This document shows positions 22,781-30,830 of a stretch of DNA of 57,789 nucleotides, one piece after another. Both the position numbers and the translations under genes were made by a program. The stretch's first letter is position 1, and each line of letters starts with the position of its first letter. The stretch comes from a virus: positions 1-57,789 of the IMG/VR virus record IMGVR_UViG_3300005582_000010; one strand, 5' to 3'. The notes beneath the pieces are model-generated. The model saw only the letters and a list, made by a program, of their open reading frames with translations. It did no database searches and was not told the DNA's origin.

Positions 22781-23143
22781 CTATGAGTAACCGGCTTCTT
22801 TTAGTAACTCAACCAAGTCAGATAACCTAAGCACAGCATATGAATCACCAACTGCTTTTTCCCCTTTACCAGGCCGTTTAACAACCAAAGCGGGAAGGGC
22901 ACCTTTTAAATTGGATGCTTGTTCAACCGTATCATTTAGCCACTGACTAAGTGAAAACGCTTTTTGATTTTTGCACTGTAAAGCAACCTGTCGGTTTTCT
23001 TTATTCCTAATGCCGTTGATATCTCCAGTGTCGCCGCCACCCTTTAAGACGGTACGGTGAGCTACCGGGAAGCCGTTATCATTAAGATATGTTCTTATAA
23101 GGGTTTCAAACGAAGTACCCTTCTGCTTAGCGCGATTAGCCAT
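22781..23143 (-). CDS. PD-(D/E)XK nuclease, Holliday-junction-resolvase-like
   Basis: A start at 23143 gives MANRAKQKG and an ATGGCTAA overlap with the upstream gene; 120 residues. The resolvase pattern is clear: KGTSFE (Glu13), AHRTVLKGGGDTGDI (Asp41), then VALQCKN with Gln56-x-Lys58 where most members have Glu-x-Lys. The C-terminus holds ALVVKRPG. It likely resolves branched DNA before packaging or during recombination. Confidence 0.78.
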   Translation of the reverse strand: MANRAKQKGTSFETLIRTYLNDNGFPVAHRTVLKGGGDTGDINGIRNKENRQVALQCKNQKAFSLSQWLNDTVEQASNLKGALPALVVKRPGKGEKAVGDSYAVLRLSDLVELLKEAGYS

Positions 23144-23306
23144 TCTTAATAGCTTCTCTAATTTCAATTAGTAAGGCTTTAATCTCTTTAAGAGTCTGAT
23201 TTACTTCGTTAATAGGAGCAACAGAAGCCCTAGCATTGCTTTCTTGGCGCGCACGTTCATTCATTTCTCTAGCTGCTCTAGCGCCTTCTTCTTGCCATGT
23301 TGACAT
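23136..23306 (-). CDS. Helical hypothetical protein, 56 aa
   Basis: The start at 23306 follows TGGAG by six bases. An all-helical charged protein (MSTWQEEGARAAREMNERAR; later EVNQTLKEIKALLIEIREAI) likely to form a coiled coil. Coupled at both ends to its neighbours. Possible accessory factor of the resolvase, by position. Confidence 0.55.
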   Translation of the reverse strand: MSTWQEEGARAAREMNERARQESNARASVAPINEVNQTLKEIKALLIEIREAIKNG

Positions 23307-23307
23307 G

Positions 23308-23508
23308 TCATTCTCCAAAAGCTGGTGTGATGTATGGGGCAACTGGCTTATCCCAGAAATAAGGATTTTGGTTTGAGGGATACAAAGTGATACTTGGGTT
23401 ATTGCTGTCTATATCTGGCAAACCAGTTTGGTCAACTGTGTACTGTTCAAGGTCTGTGCCTAGTAGGCGACTTGCAACACGTGCGTATTTTTCTTGTAGA
23501 GTTTCCAT
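23308..23508 (-). CDS. Hypothetical protein, 66 aa
   Basis: The start at 23508 follows TTGGAG; the longer frame is not supported. A helical start (METLQEKYARVASRLLG), then a Pro/Asn-rich C-terminus (NQNPYFWDKPVAPYITPAFG). Same GGAG-N6-ATG arrangement as the next gene. Unknown. Confidence 0.5.
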   Translation of the reverse strand: METLQEKYARVASRLLGTDLEQYTVDQTGLPDIDSNNPSITLYPSNQNPYFWDKPVAPYITPAFGE

Positions 23509-23509
23509 G

Positions 23510-24010
23510 TCATGCTCCAAATCGTGATGTACGTTGTTCTTTGCTGTGTAGGCCAATCCTACGACTAAGTTCTCGTGAAAGCAACTGTGCGCCACGTTCA
23601 CAGGATTCAAACATTGTTTCAACTAATTTCCGGTAAGCGCGAGCAACTTGATACTTCTCTTGCTGATCTACGACTCGGGTGTCCACATCTCGCCTAGCTT
23701 TAGCGATTGTAACCCTGTCTCCCTTGGCGTCAGCACCCCATTGCTCAATAAGAACTCGGGCTTCTAATACACGGCAGGTATTTGATTCTTTGTCTTCGTC
23801 AATCTCTGATTTTACTAATTCAGCTTTGGCGTAAGACACCCAAGCCATAAACTTTGCATAAGACTCCATAAGCTCTGAGTCAGACATGTCATCTAAGTTA
23901 AAAGGGATTGTTGGTATCTGATCGTCTGGGCGCTGTGGCAATGAGAACTTGTTATTGAATTTAGTAATAGCAGGATGGTCGGGTACTTCTCTAGTAATAA
24001 TACGAGTCAT
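23510..24010 (-). CDS. Helical hypothetical protein, 166 aa
   Basis: The start at 24010 makes an ATGA overlap with the Cas4-like nuclease gene. Mostly long helices (DSELMESYAKFMAWVSYAKA, TRVVDQQEKYQVARAYRKLV) with charged residues: a probable coiled-coil protein. Encoded tightly behind the nuclease, so a recombination or replication accessory role is possible. Confidence 0.6.
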   Translation of the reverse strand: MTRIITREVPDHPAITKFNNKFSLPQRPDDQIPTIPFNLDDMSDSELMESYAKFMAWVSYAKAELVKSEIDEDKESNTCRVLEARVLIEQWGADAKGDRVTIAKARRDVDTRVVDQQEKYQVARAYRKLVETMFESCERGAQLLSRELSRRIGLHSKEQRTSRFGA

Positions 24011-24876
24011 TCCCAACACACTTTCTTATATGGGCAGTACTTACAGCCGTTACATGTTGTTGACGTTGCCCAATCTGGGCGTTCAGGGGTTGTGTTCTCC
24101 TCAAGGGATTTGATAACAACCTTACAGTTTTCAAGTATGGGGGCAGCAATCTCCTCGTTGTACTTGATTGTGAACTCTTTAATTTCCTGTGTGGGTTTCC
24201 ACTCATAGATAAATACCATGGTGTCAATACCAGTGCAGTACATGTACAAAGTTGCTTGTCGTATGTGAGATGCAAATGGAGTTTTAATGTTCTTCCACAT
24301 CTCGTCTAAGGTAATTACACCTTTACTGTAATCTGCAAACAGTCCTGGTTTTTCAAAACGAACTGTGCCTACGCCTACACTCTTGATTTCAATGAGTGCT
24401 CGGCCTTCCGCATCAACCACTTCTCCATCGGCGTGGCCCAAGATTCTGTATTCATCGCTATGTATAGGAACCTCACGGTACTTAAGACGAACAGAAGAGC
24501 AGCTAGGGCAGGAACTAGGAGCAGTTGCATTCCAAGTATGATCACACGCTTTGCAACACCAAAGACCTGCGAGGACTCCCGCTTTCCATAACCAGGTTTG
24601 CCACTTCTCATGGATTGCATGCCCTTCCTCAAAAACGTTGAGACGACTAAAGGCTAGGTTTTCTGCCTTGCCCTCTACGCCAGTAATTTTGTAAACAGAT
24701 GCACGAGGACACCATTCTTTTTTAGCCATTTCACTTGGATGTAAGTGTTGAGTGTCCCTGCCGGAATTGCGTTCGGCATTTGACTTCATGATCTGTGCTT
24801 CTACAAGGGGGATTAATCTACCCTTGGAGCGCATGGCTTTTTTGTAGTCCTGCATGTACCATGGGGTATCAGTCAT
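24007..24876 (-). CDS. Cas4/RecB-like PD-(D/E)XK exonuclease with zinc insert
   Basis: The start at 24876 follows AAGGGAAACTA; 289 residues. RecB-type nuclease core: HPSEMAKKEWCPRA (with the first cluster Cys), GHADGEVV and ALIEIKSVG (Glu-x-Lys), then RQATLYMYCTG. Three Cys at the C-terminus (CNGCKYCPYKKVCW) complete a Cas4-type Fe-S site. A zinc ribbon is inserted in the middle (CCKACDHTW ... CPSC), which is unusual. It likely resects DNA ends for RecA-dependent recombination. No CRISPR array or other cas gene is near. Confidence 0.85.
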   Translation of the reverse strand: MTDTPWYMQDYKKAMRSKGRLIPLVEAQIMKSNAERNSGRDTQHLHPSEMAKKEWCPRASVYKITGVEGKAENLAFSRLNVFEEGHAIHEKWQTWLWKAGVLAGLWCCKACDHTWNATAPSSCPSCSSVRLKYREVPIHSDEYRILGHADGEVVDAEGRALIEIKSVGVGTVRFEKPGLFADYSKGVITLDEMWKNIKTPFASHIRQATLYMYCTGIDTMVFIYEWKPTQEIKEFTIKYNEEIAAPILENCKVVIKSLEENTTPERPDWATSTTCNGCKYCPYKKVCWE

Positions 24877-25036
24877 TAGTTTCCCTTGGAAAAGCAGCGA
24901 TGATGTCTTCAACGCCCTTATCTTTCCAGTTGTACATTGACGAAATGATCCTTGCCAAATGGGCACGGTCACTTAATAATTTCTCAATTTGAATACCTAA
25001 ATCAAGATGAGCGTTCTCAACATGTGAATCAGTCAT
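24869..25036 (-). CDS. Small helical protein, 55 aa
   Basis: A short frame with coupled ends: it starts inside the upstream gene's end (8-nt overlap) and its stop overlaps the Cas4-like start. It encodes a helical charged protein (MTDSHVENAHLDLGIQIEKL; later MYNWKDKGVEDIIAAFPRE). Its junctions read AATGACTGA at both ends. Unknown. Confidence 0.6.
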   Translation of the reverse strand: MTDSHVENAHLDLGIQIEKLLSDRAHLARIISSMYNWKDKGVEDIIAAFPRETND

Positions 25037-25205
25037 TGTTTGCCTCTTCGTAGTTGTACATTGCTGGGATTGACCTATTCCTACATGGTTTACAGTTGTT
25101 TATATGGGCTGCCGCCATGTATAGATCATGAGCAATCTTTTTCCATTTATTGCGTTCTTCTAGTAAAGACTCATAGCTAGGTGAGGCTGTATCTGAGGTA
25201 CTCAT
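25029..25205 (-). CDS. Small protein with CxxC, 58 aa
   Basis: ATGAG overlaps the stop of the upstream nuclease gene, and its own end (AATGACTGA) overlaps the next gene by 8 nt. A Ser/Thr-rich start, then LLEERNKWKKIAHDLYMAAA and NNCKPCRN with a Cys-x2-Cys pair. HNNC/His nearby could complete a metal site. Unknown. Confidence 0.6.
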   Translation of the reverse strand: MSTSDTASPSYESLLEERNKWKKIAHDLYMAAAHINNCKPCRNRSIPAMYNYEEANND

Positions 25206-25543
25206 ACTTCTCCAATAATCATTTGAAAGTCTGCTTCATTAAGGATGACGTAATTACGCCCGCCAATATCGAACTGCAACACAGGAAGCCTATCTTCAAG
25301 TACAGCACGTTGGGTTAACTCCTGTAATTCTTTGGCCTTAATTGAATAAGACTTTTCGTTATACGTCAATTTGTTTTCTATAAGCATGTCATGGGTGCGC
25401 ACGTCATTCTTACGCATCCACCCAGAACCTGATCCTGCATTGCGACTGCCATTGTAAGCCTTAGCAGATCGTAGTTCCTGCTTTTTAGAGGCTTTCATTA
25501 TTTGGCGTTGTTTATCTTTTGGGTCTTCACGACCAAGAATCAT
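25202..25543 (-). CDS. Second Holliday-resolvase-like PD-(D/E)XK protein
   Basis: A 113-residue protein. A basic N-terminus leads to the small-resolvase core: RNAGSGSGWMRKNDV, then Asp52 and LIENKLT with Glu56-x-Lys58, then a helix and VLQFDIGGRNYVIL, a strand typical of the fold. It lies between RecA and the small genes, overlapping RecA by 4 nt. Distinct in sequence from the first resolvase-like protein, so the phage has two candidate junction nucleases. Confidence 0.7.
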   Translation of the reverse strand: MILGREDPKDKQRQIMKASKKQELRSAKAYNGSRNAGSGSGWMRKNDVRTHDMLIENKLTYNEKSYSIKAKELQELTQRAVLEDRLPVLQFDIGGRNYVILNEADFQMIIGEV

Positions 25544-26556
25544 AGAAACTTCTCTGTGGCTTTCTGTTTAAGGATTGCCTGTAGACCTAGGTCTTCTCGT
25601 ACACCCTGTAACAGGGCGTCTTTGCCTTGCCACTTTTGACCGTCATAGTTGTAATAGGCACCACCACGAGTAATGATTTCTGTAGCAATACAAATGTTAA
25701 CGATATCTTTTATGGTGTCAAACTCCCCAAGGGAAAAACCGTTTGAGTCAGTGAAATAGAAGTCCACCTGCGCTACTTGCTGTGGGCGGTAGGTCTTGTT
25801 CTTCATGGTACGACCACGAATAGTTTGGCCTACTGGCTCATCCTTTTCCTTGATCCACTCATCACGCTTAACTTCAACACGGCAGAAATAGTGGAAATTC
25901 TTGGCCTTGCCACCTGGTGTGGTACGAGGATCGCCGTACATGACGCCAATCTTTTCACGCCACTGGTTAATGATAAGCCCAGTGCAACCACGGTCTTCGT
26001 TAACCATAGAACGCTTCTGCGCTTTGGATGACTTACGAAAGAACTTACCAGTAAGTCGTGCACCAAGGCCCATTTGAAACTCTGCCATGGTCTTCTCATC
26101 CTCATCGCCAGGAACAAGTGCTGGGAGTGAGTCAAGGACAATGCAGTCAACAGCACGGTTCTGCATAGCCCTAATGATTAGATCGTAGGCATGCTCCATA
26201 ATGTTGGTTTCAACAACCCACAGACGCTCCAAGTCAACACCAATTGATGCGGCGTACTCGGGAACAAACTCTTCTGCCGCAACCCACATAGCAATCCACT
26301 CAGGGTCTAATGCCTGATTGGCCGCAATGGTTTTGTAAGCAACTGCAGTTTTGCCTGATGACTCATCACCAATGATTTCAGACCACTGGTTCATAGGCCA
26401 ACCACCACCAAGCATCAAGTCATATGCAAGGATGCCAGTTGTAATGCGTGGAAGTTCTTCTTTAACACGGTTGCCTTGGACAATAATGTCTTCGCCGTAC
26501 TTCTTGTTGATGGACGCAATAATAGACGCAAGCGTCTCATGCTCTTCAATTTTCAA
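25540..26556 (-). CDS. recA: RecA-family recombinase
   Basis: A TTG start follows AGGAG by six to seven bases; 338 residues. Walker A GDESSGKT (63-70; RecA usually GPESSGKT), Walker B CIVLDSLPAL, and loop L2 INQWREKIGVMYGDPRTTPG, the canonical RecA signature. It forms filaments on single-stranded DNA for strand exchange and recombination-dependent replication. Position between the resolvase-like gene and DNA polymerase fits. Palindrome copy 6 lies inside the gene. Complete, with no missing motif. Confidence 0.95.
   Translation of the reverse strand: MKIEEHETLASIIASINKKYGEDIIVQGNRVKEELPRITTGILAYDLMLGGGWPMNQWSEIIGDESSGKTAVAYKTIAANQALDPEWIAMWVAAEEFVPEYAASIGVDLERLWVVETNIMEHAYDLIIRAMQNRAVDCIVLDSLPALVPGDEDEKTMAEFQMGLGARLTGKFFRKSSKAQKRSMVNEDRGCTGLIINQWREKIGVMYGDPRTTPGGKAKNFHYFCRVEVKRDEWIKEKDEPVGQTIRGRTMKNKTYRPQQVAQVDFYFTDSNGFSLGEFDTIKDIVNICIATEIITRGGAYYNYDGQKWQGKDALLQGVREDLGLQAILKQKATEKFL
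26171..26181. repeat. Palindrome CTAATGATTAG, copy 6
   Basis: The only perfect copy outside the left arm, within recA, where it encodes part of Leu-Ile-Ile-Arg. It may be a chance occurrence or an outlier of the array. Confidence 0.4.
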
Positions 26557-26569
26557 TTTGTGCTCCTAA

Positions 26570-26980
26570 TTAGACAGCCCAAGAGGACTGCGAACCTTGA
26601 TCGTAAATACCATTCCAACCGCATTCAAAACAACGGGGTGCTGGGTTACTACCTGAAATCATGGTGTTGCCACCTTTGGCTGTACGAACAAATATGTTTT
26701 GACTACCGCATTCGGGGCAGTACATATCGGGTTGCTTTTTGGCGGCTTCGCCACCCTTCCACAAACGGATTGCGTCACCCATAGAAACATTCTCAGTAGG
26801 TGCGCGGTTCTCATCAAGTACACGTTGCTGTGGTTGTTGGGGTTGTGGCTGATGCTGTACTGGGATTTGGATAGAGCCAAAACGTGCAGGAGGCGTAACG
26901 GGAGGCGAAGAATGGTTCTCCTGCCGTGGAGCCGTACGTTGCTGTGGAGTTGATAACTGACGTGACCACCAATCACTCAT
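26570..26980 (-). CDS. Zinc-ribbon protein with Pro/Gln-rich linker
   Basis: The start at 26980 sits next to the upstream stop with GAGGAAGAT ahead. 136 residues: a Trp/Arg-rich N-terminus, a Gln/Pro-rich linker (QHQPQPQQPQQR), then a zinc ribbon (YCPECGSQNIF and RCFECGWNG, two CxxC pairs). It is encoded between RecA and the polymerase and may be a DNA or protein adaptor of the replisome. Confidence 0.65.
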   Translation of the reverse strand: MSDWWSRQLSTPQQRTAPRQENHSSPPVTPPARFGSIQIPVQHQPQPQQPQQRVLDENRAPTENVSMGDAIRLWKGGEAAKKQPDMYCPECGSQNIFVRTAKGGNTMISGSNPAPRCFECGWNGIYDQGSQSSWAV

Positions 26981-27404
26981 CTTCGTAATCTTCCTCTTCG
27001 TCGTCTTCTGTTGCAAAAGTTAGGAAACTAAAGATAGCAGAACTATCTTCTTTTACAAGGCTACTTCCAGATCTTTCTGGAAGCAACAACATATCGTTAT
27101 CTACAAGATGGGAAACTAAAGCCATTCCAAAAGAAAGTATTACGTTCTTTGTGTTTTCAAGCTCAGACTCAGTTAGGTCGTTGTGTACTTTGACAACTTC
27201 TAACATCCATTCAGCACAGTTTTGGGTGGTTTCAAAGATGCCCATGCTAGCAAGTATTACCCACTTGCTAATAATGTCCATGATTTCGCTTTCCTGTACT
27301 TCTGTTGAAGGTACGGAAAACCCAGCTGATGATGCAATCTTTTGCCCTTCGGCAATTGAAAGGGATAAATAGAAGTTTCGCTTATCTATAGGAGTATGGG
27401 GCAT
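26973..27404 (-). CDS. Hypothetical helical protein with acidic tail, 143 aa
   Basis: The start at 27404 follows immediately after the polymerase stop; the longer frame lies inside polA. Helical throughout (IMDIISKWVILASMGIFETT; ESELENTKNVILSFGMALV), ending in a strongly acidic tail (EDDEEEDYEDE). The acidic tail resembles those of SSB-like proteins that recruit partners; its role is unknown. Confidence 0.6.
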   Translation of the reverse strand: MPHTPIDKRNFYLSLSIAEGQKIASSAGFSVPSTEVQESEIMDIISKWVILASMGIFETTQNCAEWMLEVVKVHNDLTESELENTKNVILSFGMALVSHLVDNDMLLLPERSGSSLVKEDSSAIFSFLTFATEDDEEEDYEDE

Positions 27405-27405
27405 G

Positions 27406-29496
27406 CTATTTACCTTTTGCCTCGGCCCAACTGGATGCTGCATGGCCTGATACCTTTAATGGTATACCTTCGTACACAACCCCGTCCCCCATGGCATTTA
27501 TCATTACTGGGAATATATCAGCGGATAACTCGGTTCGTGTCATAACTAGTAATTCGTCATGAACTTGTACCAGCATGTTTGCCTCAAGCCCAGATAGGGC
27601 CTCGTAAACGTCAATCATTGCTTTCTTACAGATGTCAGCGGCTGAACCTTGAACGACTGCGTTTACTGCTTGTCGTTCTGCTCGTGCTTTCAAGTTGTTA
27701 TCTGATGAGCAAAGATCTGGCAAATGCCGGCGCCTACCTGAGATTGTAGAAACGTAACCCTTAGACCTGCCCTCAGCAATGACTTCTTGCTTCCACTTGG
27801 TAATACCTGAGAACTGTCGATAGTACTGGTCAATTACGTGCTTGGCATGGTCTTCGTCTATACCAGTCGTGCGGGCAAGCTTTTGTGCGCCACCGCCATA
27901 GGCAGTCAAAAAGTTAACACCTTTACCAAGTTGTCGTTCTTCTGCGGTAACTTCACTAACGTCCTTGCCTAATACAAGTGCCGCTGCTCCTGAGTGGATG
28001 TCTTCTCCTGTAAGGAAGAACTCACTCATTTTAGGGTCATGGGAAAACATGCACATAACCCGAAGTTCAATCTGGTCATAGTCAGCAACTAATAGTTCAT
28101 AACCTGCTGGTGCCCTAAATAAGTTGCGCACCGTGCTGTCACGGGGGATGTTCTGCAGGTTGGGGTTGCTTGAAGATAGACGACCAGTTGCAGTCCTATG
28201 TAGGTGGAACGAGGGGTGAAGTCTGCCATTGTGGAGTTTTGGTAGTAGCCCGTCAACGTAAGTTGTAACCAACTTCTTTGTTTCTGCCCACTCAAGCAAC
28301 ATGGGCACTACTGGGTGCTTGGTCTCAAGTTTGTGTAAAGCTTCCTCGTCTACTGAGGCGTTACCACCAGGGGTTGTCTTTACTGACTTAAGTCCAAGGC
28401 CACCCTCACGCTTCTTATTAAACAACAACTGTTGTTTGTGCTTTGAACTGTCGGGGTTAAACCCTGGGGGAGCGTAATCATTGAGGTCAAGAAGTATCTC
28501 GTTTAATCTAACCTCAAGACGCTTGCCCAAAGCAGTCATCTCACGTTGGTTGACTGGGATACCAGTGTCTTCCATCTCCATGATGACGCGTAATACCTGC
28601 ATGTCTTGGCGAAGAGAGTTAAGTAGCTCGGGGACGTGTGTTACCTTTTTATATAACACCTTGTATAAAAGCCAAGTCCAACGTGCGTCTAAGTGCACGT
28701 AATGTAACGCTTTAGAAAAAGACACCTCAGTGATGAATGCGCCTAGCTTGCCATCACGATGGTAAGCACTGAACCCCGAAAAGTTATGAGAAATCAAATG
28801 CGCAAGGTTGTACTCCATCAAGTTCTCATTAACAATATGCTGCATAAGCATCGTGTCAAGAAAAGGACCCTCAGGTAAATCCCCACCAAAGTATTTACGA
28901 ACTGACCGTGCATCAAACTTTACGTTGTGGCCAATTTTAACAATGTCACTAAAGAACAACGGACGTAGAACTTCAAAAACTTCTGCTGGAGTCAACTGCT
29001 TTGGGGCAGGACTAAACACCGCTGGCTTAAAGTATCTTGCTTTGGCCATGGACTCTTTGCCACTGGCCGTAAACTTCCTATAACCGGGCGGAGGTACTGT
29101 AGAGCCATCACCTCGTTCTTCTGGAACAATTACCTCGCCGTTGGGGTGGCCCATGGGGATTGCCCATGAACGTCCCTCTGTGGCAATAGCAATCCAAAAG
29201 ACGCTGTTGCGGAGTGGGTCAAGTGCAAGCATGTTCTTCCAACGCCCAACAATGATTTCCCTAGCACGAGCCAGTACATCATCGTTAGTTGTTTTCAGAG
29301 TAGCAAGGTGTTCTTGCCATTCCTTTTCAATCCACTTCTCAACATCGGGGTGGCGATCAATAGCACCGTATGTTTCAACGTCAAATACAAAAGCGCCATG
29401 CTCTTGTACTACGCGAACAATCTCTTCTAGTTCTTCTACTGTAGATACGAAGTGGGGGGCATTTCTGCCCCCCACCTCAAACGCATCATGCGCCAC
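27406..29496 (-). CDS. polA: DNA polymerase I (family A) with 3'-5' exonuclease
   Basis: A 696-residue replicative polymerase. Exonuclease motifs: Exo I FVFDVETYG (D39/E41), Exo II GHNVKFDAR, and a later Tyr/Asp region. Polymerase motifs: A VADYDQIELR (D472), B KGVNFLTAYGG (about 520) and C VHDELL (D647). No 5'-nuclease domain, as usual in phage versions. The GTG start gives this length, without a clear ribosome site. A 9-bp GC hairpin covers codons 8-15. It is the polymerase of the replication block with RecA, primase and helicase. Confidence 0.96.
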   Translation of the reverse strand: MAHDAFEVGGRNAPHFVSTVEELEEIVRVVQEHGAFVFDVETYGAIDRHPDVEKWIEKEWQEHLATLKTTNDDVLARAREIIVGRWKNMLALDPLRNSVFWIAIATEGRSWAIPMGHPNGEVIVPEERGDGSTVPPPGYRKFTASGKESMAKARYFKPAVFSPAPKQLTPAEVFEVLRPLFFSDIVKIGHNVKFDARSVRKYFGGDLPEGPFLDTMLMQHIVNENLMEYNLAHLISHNFSGFSAYHRDGKLGAFITEVSFSKALHYVHLDARWTWLLYKVLYKKVTHVPELLNSLRQDMQVLRVIMEMEDTGIPVNQREMTALGKRLEVRLNEILLDLNDYAPPGFNPDSSKHKQQLLFNKKREGGLGLKSVKTTPGGNASVDEEALHKLETKHPVVPMLLEWAETKKLVTTYVDGLLPKLHNGRLHPSFHLHRTATGRLSSSNPNLQNIPRDSTVRNLFRAPAGYELLVADYDQIELRVMCMFSHDPKMSEFFLTGEDIHSGAAALVLGKDVSEVTAEERQLGKGVNFLTAYGGGAQKLARTTGIDEDHAKHVIDQYYRQFSGITKWKQEVIAEGRSKGYVSTISGRRRHLPDLCSSDNNLKARAERQAVNAVVQGSAADICKKAMIDVYEALSGLEANMLVQVHDELLVMTRTELSADIFPVMINAMGDGVVYEGIPLKVSGHAASSWAEAKGK
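29452..29475 (-). promoter_or_regulatory. GC-rich hairpin in the first codons of polA
   Basis: A perfect 9-bp inverted repeat, GTGGGGGGC/GCCCCCCAC with a 6-nt loop, inside the coding sequence about 22 nt after the start codon. It is strong enough to influence initiation or elongation. No U-tract follows, so it is not a typical terminator. Confidence 0.5.
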
Positions 29497-29501
29497 GGAT
29501 A

Positions 29502-30206
29502 TCAGTCGTCCAGATCTTCAAGAGCAATCTGCTGGAGATCCTTGCGAGAAGGAATCTGAATGATGTCCGGAGTGTAGGACTTGTTACGGAAGTCTTTAAG
29601 TTCTTCCGCAGTTGGCTCAGTGAGGTTCCACTCTTCAAGGTCGCGGTCCTTTACCAACTGATGATTGGTAGCGGATGTTGCGCCCTTACCCGAACGGCTG
29701 ACTGCCCAAAAGTGCTTTGACAAAGGTCCCTGACGAGGATCGTTGTGAAAGTTCTTAAGTTGGTCAATTACTCGTGGGCCTACTTCGTAGGACTTGATTG
29801 TTGAGTCGCTGTCTGGGCTAAGCAAAACTACGTTAAATGCAAAGCGTGTTGACGGACGGCTACCTGCGTCACAAAGAGGACAACCCTTAGGGTCAATGTC
29901 CGCAATGCAAGTGAATGACTTCTGACCTGAACGCTCTACCCAGTGCTGGCGGTAAGAGGCGTAGGGTTCGTCTTCAAGGAACTTGATGACAATGGGATCT
30001 TCCATTACACGCAACCGTTGTGCGTATGGTGAGTCGGCGTGCTTGACAGAATCTGCTGCACCCCAACCACGACGGATTACCCTAGAGGCAGAAGCGGGTC
30101 GCTCTTCCTCTTCTTCAATATCTTCAACTACCAACTTGGCTGTCTTGGGTGCACGTACTGGTGCATCCTCAACAATCTCGTTTTCGTCATCTTCGTATCT
30201 GCTCAT
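29502..30206 (-). CDS. gp32-like single-stranded DNA-binding protein
   Basis: The start at 30206 follows AAGGAAAAACATT; 234 residues. The pattern fits T4 gp32-type SSBs in actinophages: an acidic N-terminus, a Cys-rich zinc element (FTCIADIDPKGCPLCDAG) inside an OB-like domain with RFAFNVVLL, and an acidic C-terminus (QIALEDLDD). It coats single-stranded DNA and recruits helicase and recombination factors. Immediately upstream of the polymerase. Confidence 0.78.
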   Translation of the reverse strand: MSRYEDDENEIVEDAPVRAPKTAKLVVEDIEEEEERPASASRVIRRGWGAADSVKHADSPYAQRLRVMEDPIVIKFLEDEPYASYRQHWVERSGQKSFTCIADIDPKGCPLCDAGSRPSTRFAFNVVLLSPDSDSTIKSYEVGPRVIDQLKNFHNDPRQGPLSKHFWAVSRSGKGATSATNHQLVKDRDLEEWNLTEPTAEELKDFRNKSYTPDIIQIPSRKDLQQIALEDLDD

Positions 30207-30217
30207 AATGTTTTTCC

Positions 30218-30655
30218 TTAATCGTTGGGCCATTGGTTTTTTATGTGCTGTCTGAAGCCGTCCCAGTTGGCCTTCGCTGGGTTGTCTATCTCAAACCGCA
30301 ACAGCGCGGTTAGTAGAAACTCTACTTGCTCTAGCGAGTAAAGCCTACGTCCTTTTGCAACTTTTCCAGGAATTTGTGTTCCCTTGGGTGCTGGTGTTCG
30401 GTACTTGGCTTTTGGCAACCAACCGTTCAATTCCCATGACCTGATTGTAACGGGCTTACGGTTAACTGCCTTAGCTAATTCACCTACTGTAAAAAACTGT
30501 CTGTCAACGCCATTGATCTTCATAATCTTTGACTTAGCGCCATTAAGCCTATCTTCAGCTAAAGGATCTTTTGAAACAATCTTGCGGTTCTTCGGTGCAG
30601 TCTTTCCAGGAAAGTCTGGAAGGCTATTAAAGAAAGCAAGAGGGTCACGATTCAT
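30218..30655 (-). CDS. MerR-type helix-turn-helix DNA-binding protein
   Basis: A 145-residue protein. After a basic N-terminus, FTVGELAKAVNRKPVTIRSWELNGWLP is a clear MerR-type HTH, and GRRLYSLEQVEFLLTALL is the wing and following helix. It ends in a helical part. It probably regulates the replication genes or marks an origin; nothing in the sequence identifies its site. Overlaps the next gene by 11 nt. Confidence 0.85.
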   Translation of the reverse strand: MNRDPLAFFNSLPDFPGKTAPKNRKIVSKDPLAEDRLNGAKSKIMKINGVDRQFFTVGELAKAVNRKPVTIRSWELNGWLPKAKYRTPAPKGTQIPGKVAKGRRLYSLEQVEFLLTALLRFEIDNPAKANWDGFRQHIKNQWPND

Positions 30656-30830
30656 TAAAATACTCTTCGTCTAAATCTTGGATTACCGCTTTAAGTAATT
30701 CAACTTCTGCTCTTAACTCACGCACTTTTTTTACCAGCATCTTGTTTTCAATCATAAGCTGATCTTTGGCAGGCATATGAGGGTTTTCTTCTTTTTTTGG
30801 CTTTGTGTATGGGTTGTACAAATTACTCAT
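30645..30830 (-). CDS. Short coiled-coil protein, 61 aa
   Basis: The start at 30830 makes an overlap with the upstream gene. The C-terminal half is a coiled coil (IENKMLVKKVRELRAEVELL) with an acidic end. Likely an oligomerising accessory factor. Unknown. Confidence 0.55.
   Translation of the reverse strand: MSNLYNPYTKPKKEENPHMPAKDQLMIENKMLVKKVRELRAEVELLKAVIQDLDEEYFNES

Noticed and set aside
24007-24876. Cas4-like nuclease as part of a CRISPR-Cas system
   Set aside because: No repeat-spacer array and no other cas gene is present; the gene is embedded in a phage recombination operon where Cas4/RecB-like exonucleases are common.
25830-26156. Alternative-frame open frames inside recA
   Set aside because: RecA motifs are unbroken in the chosen frame; the others are shadows.
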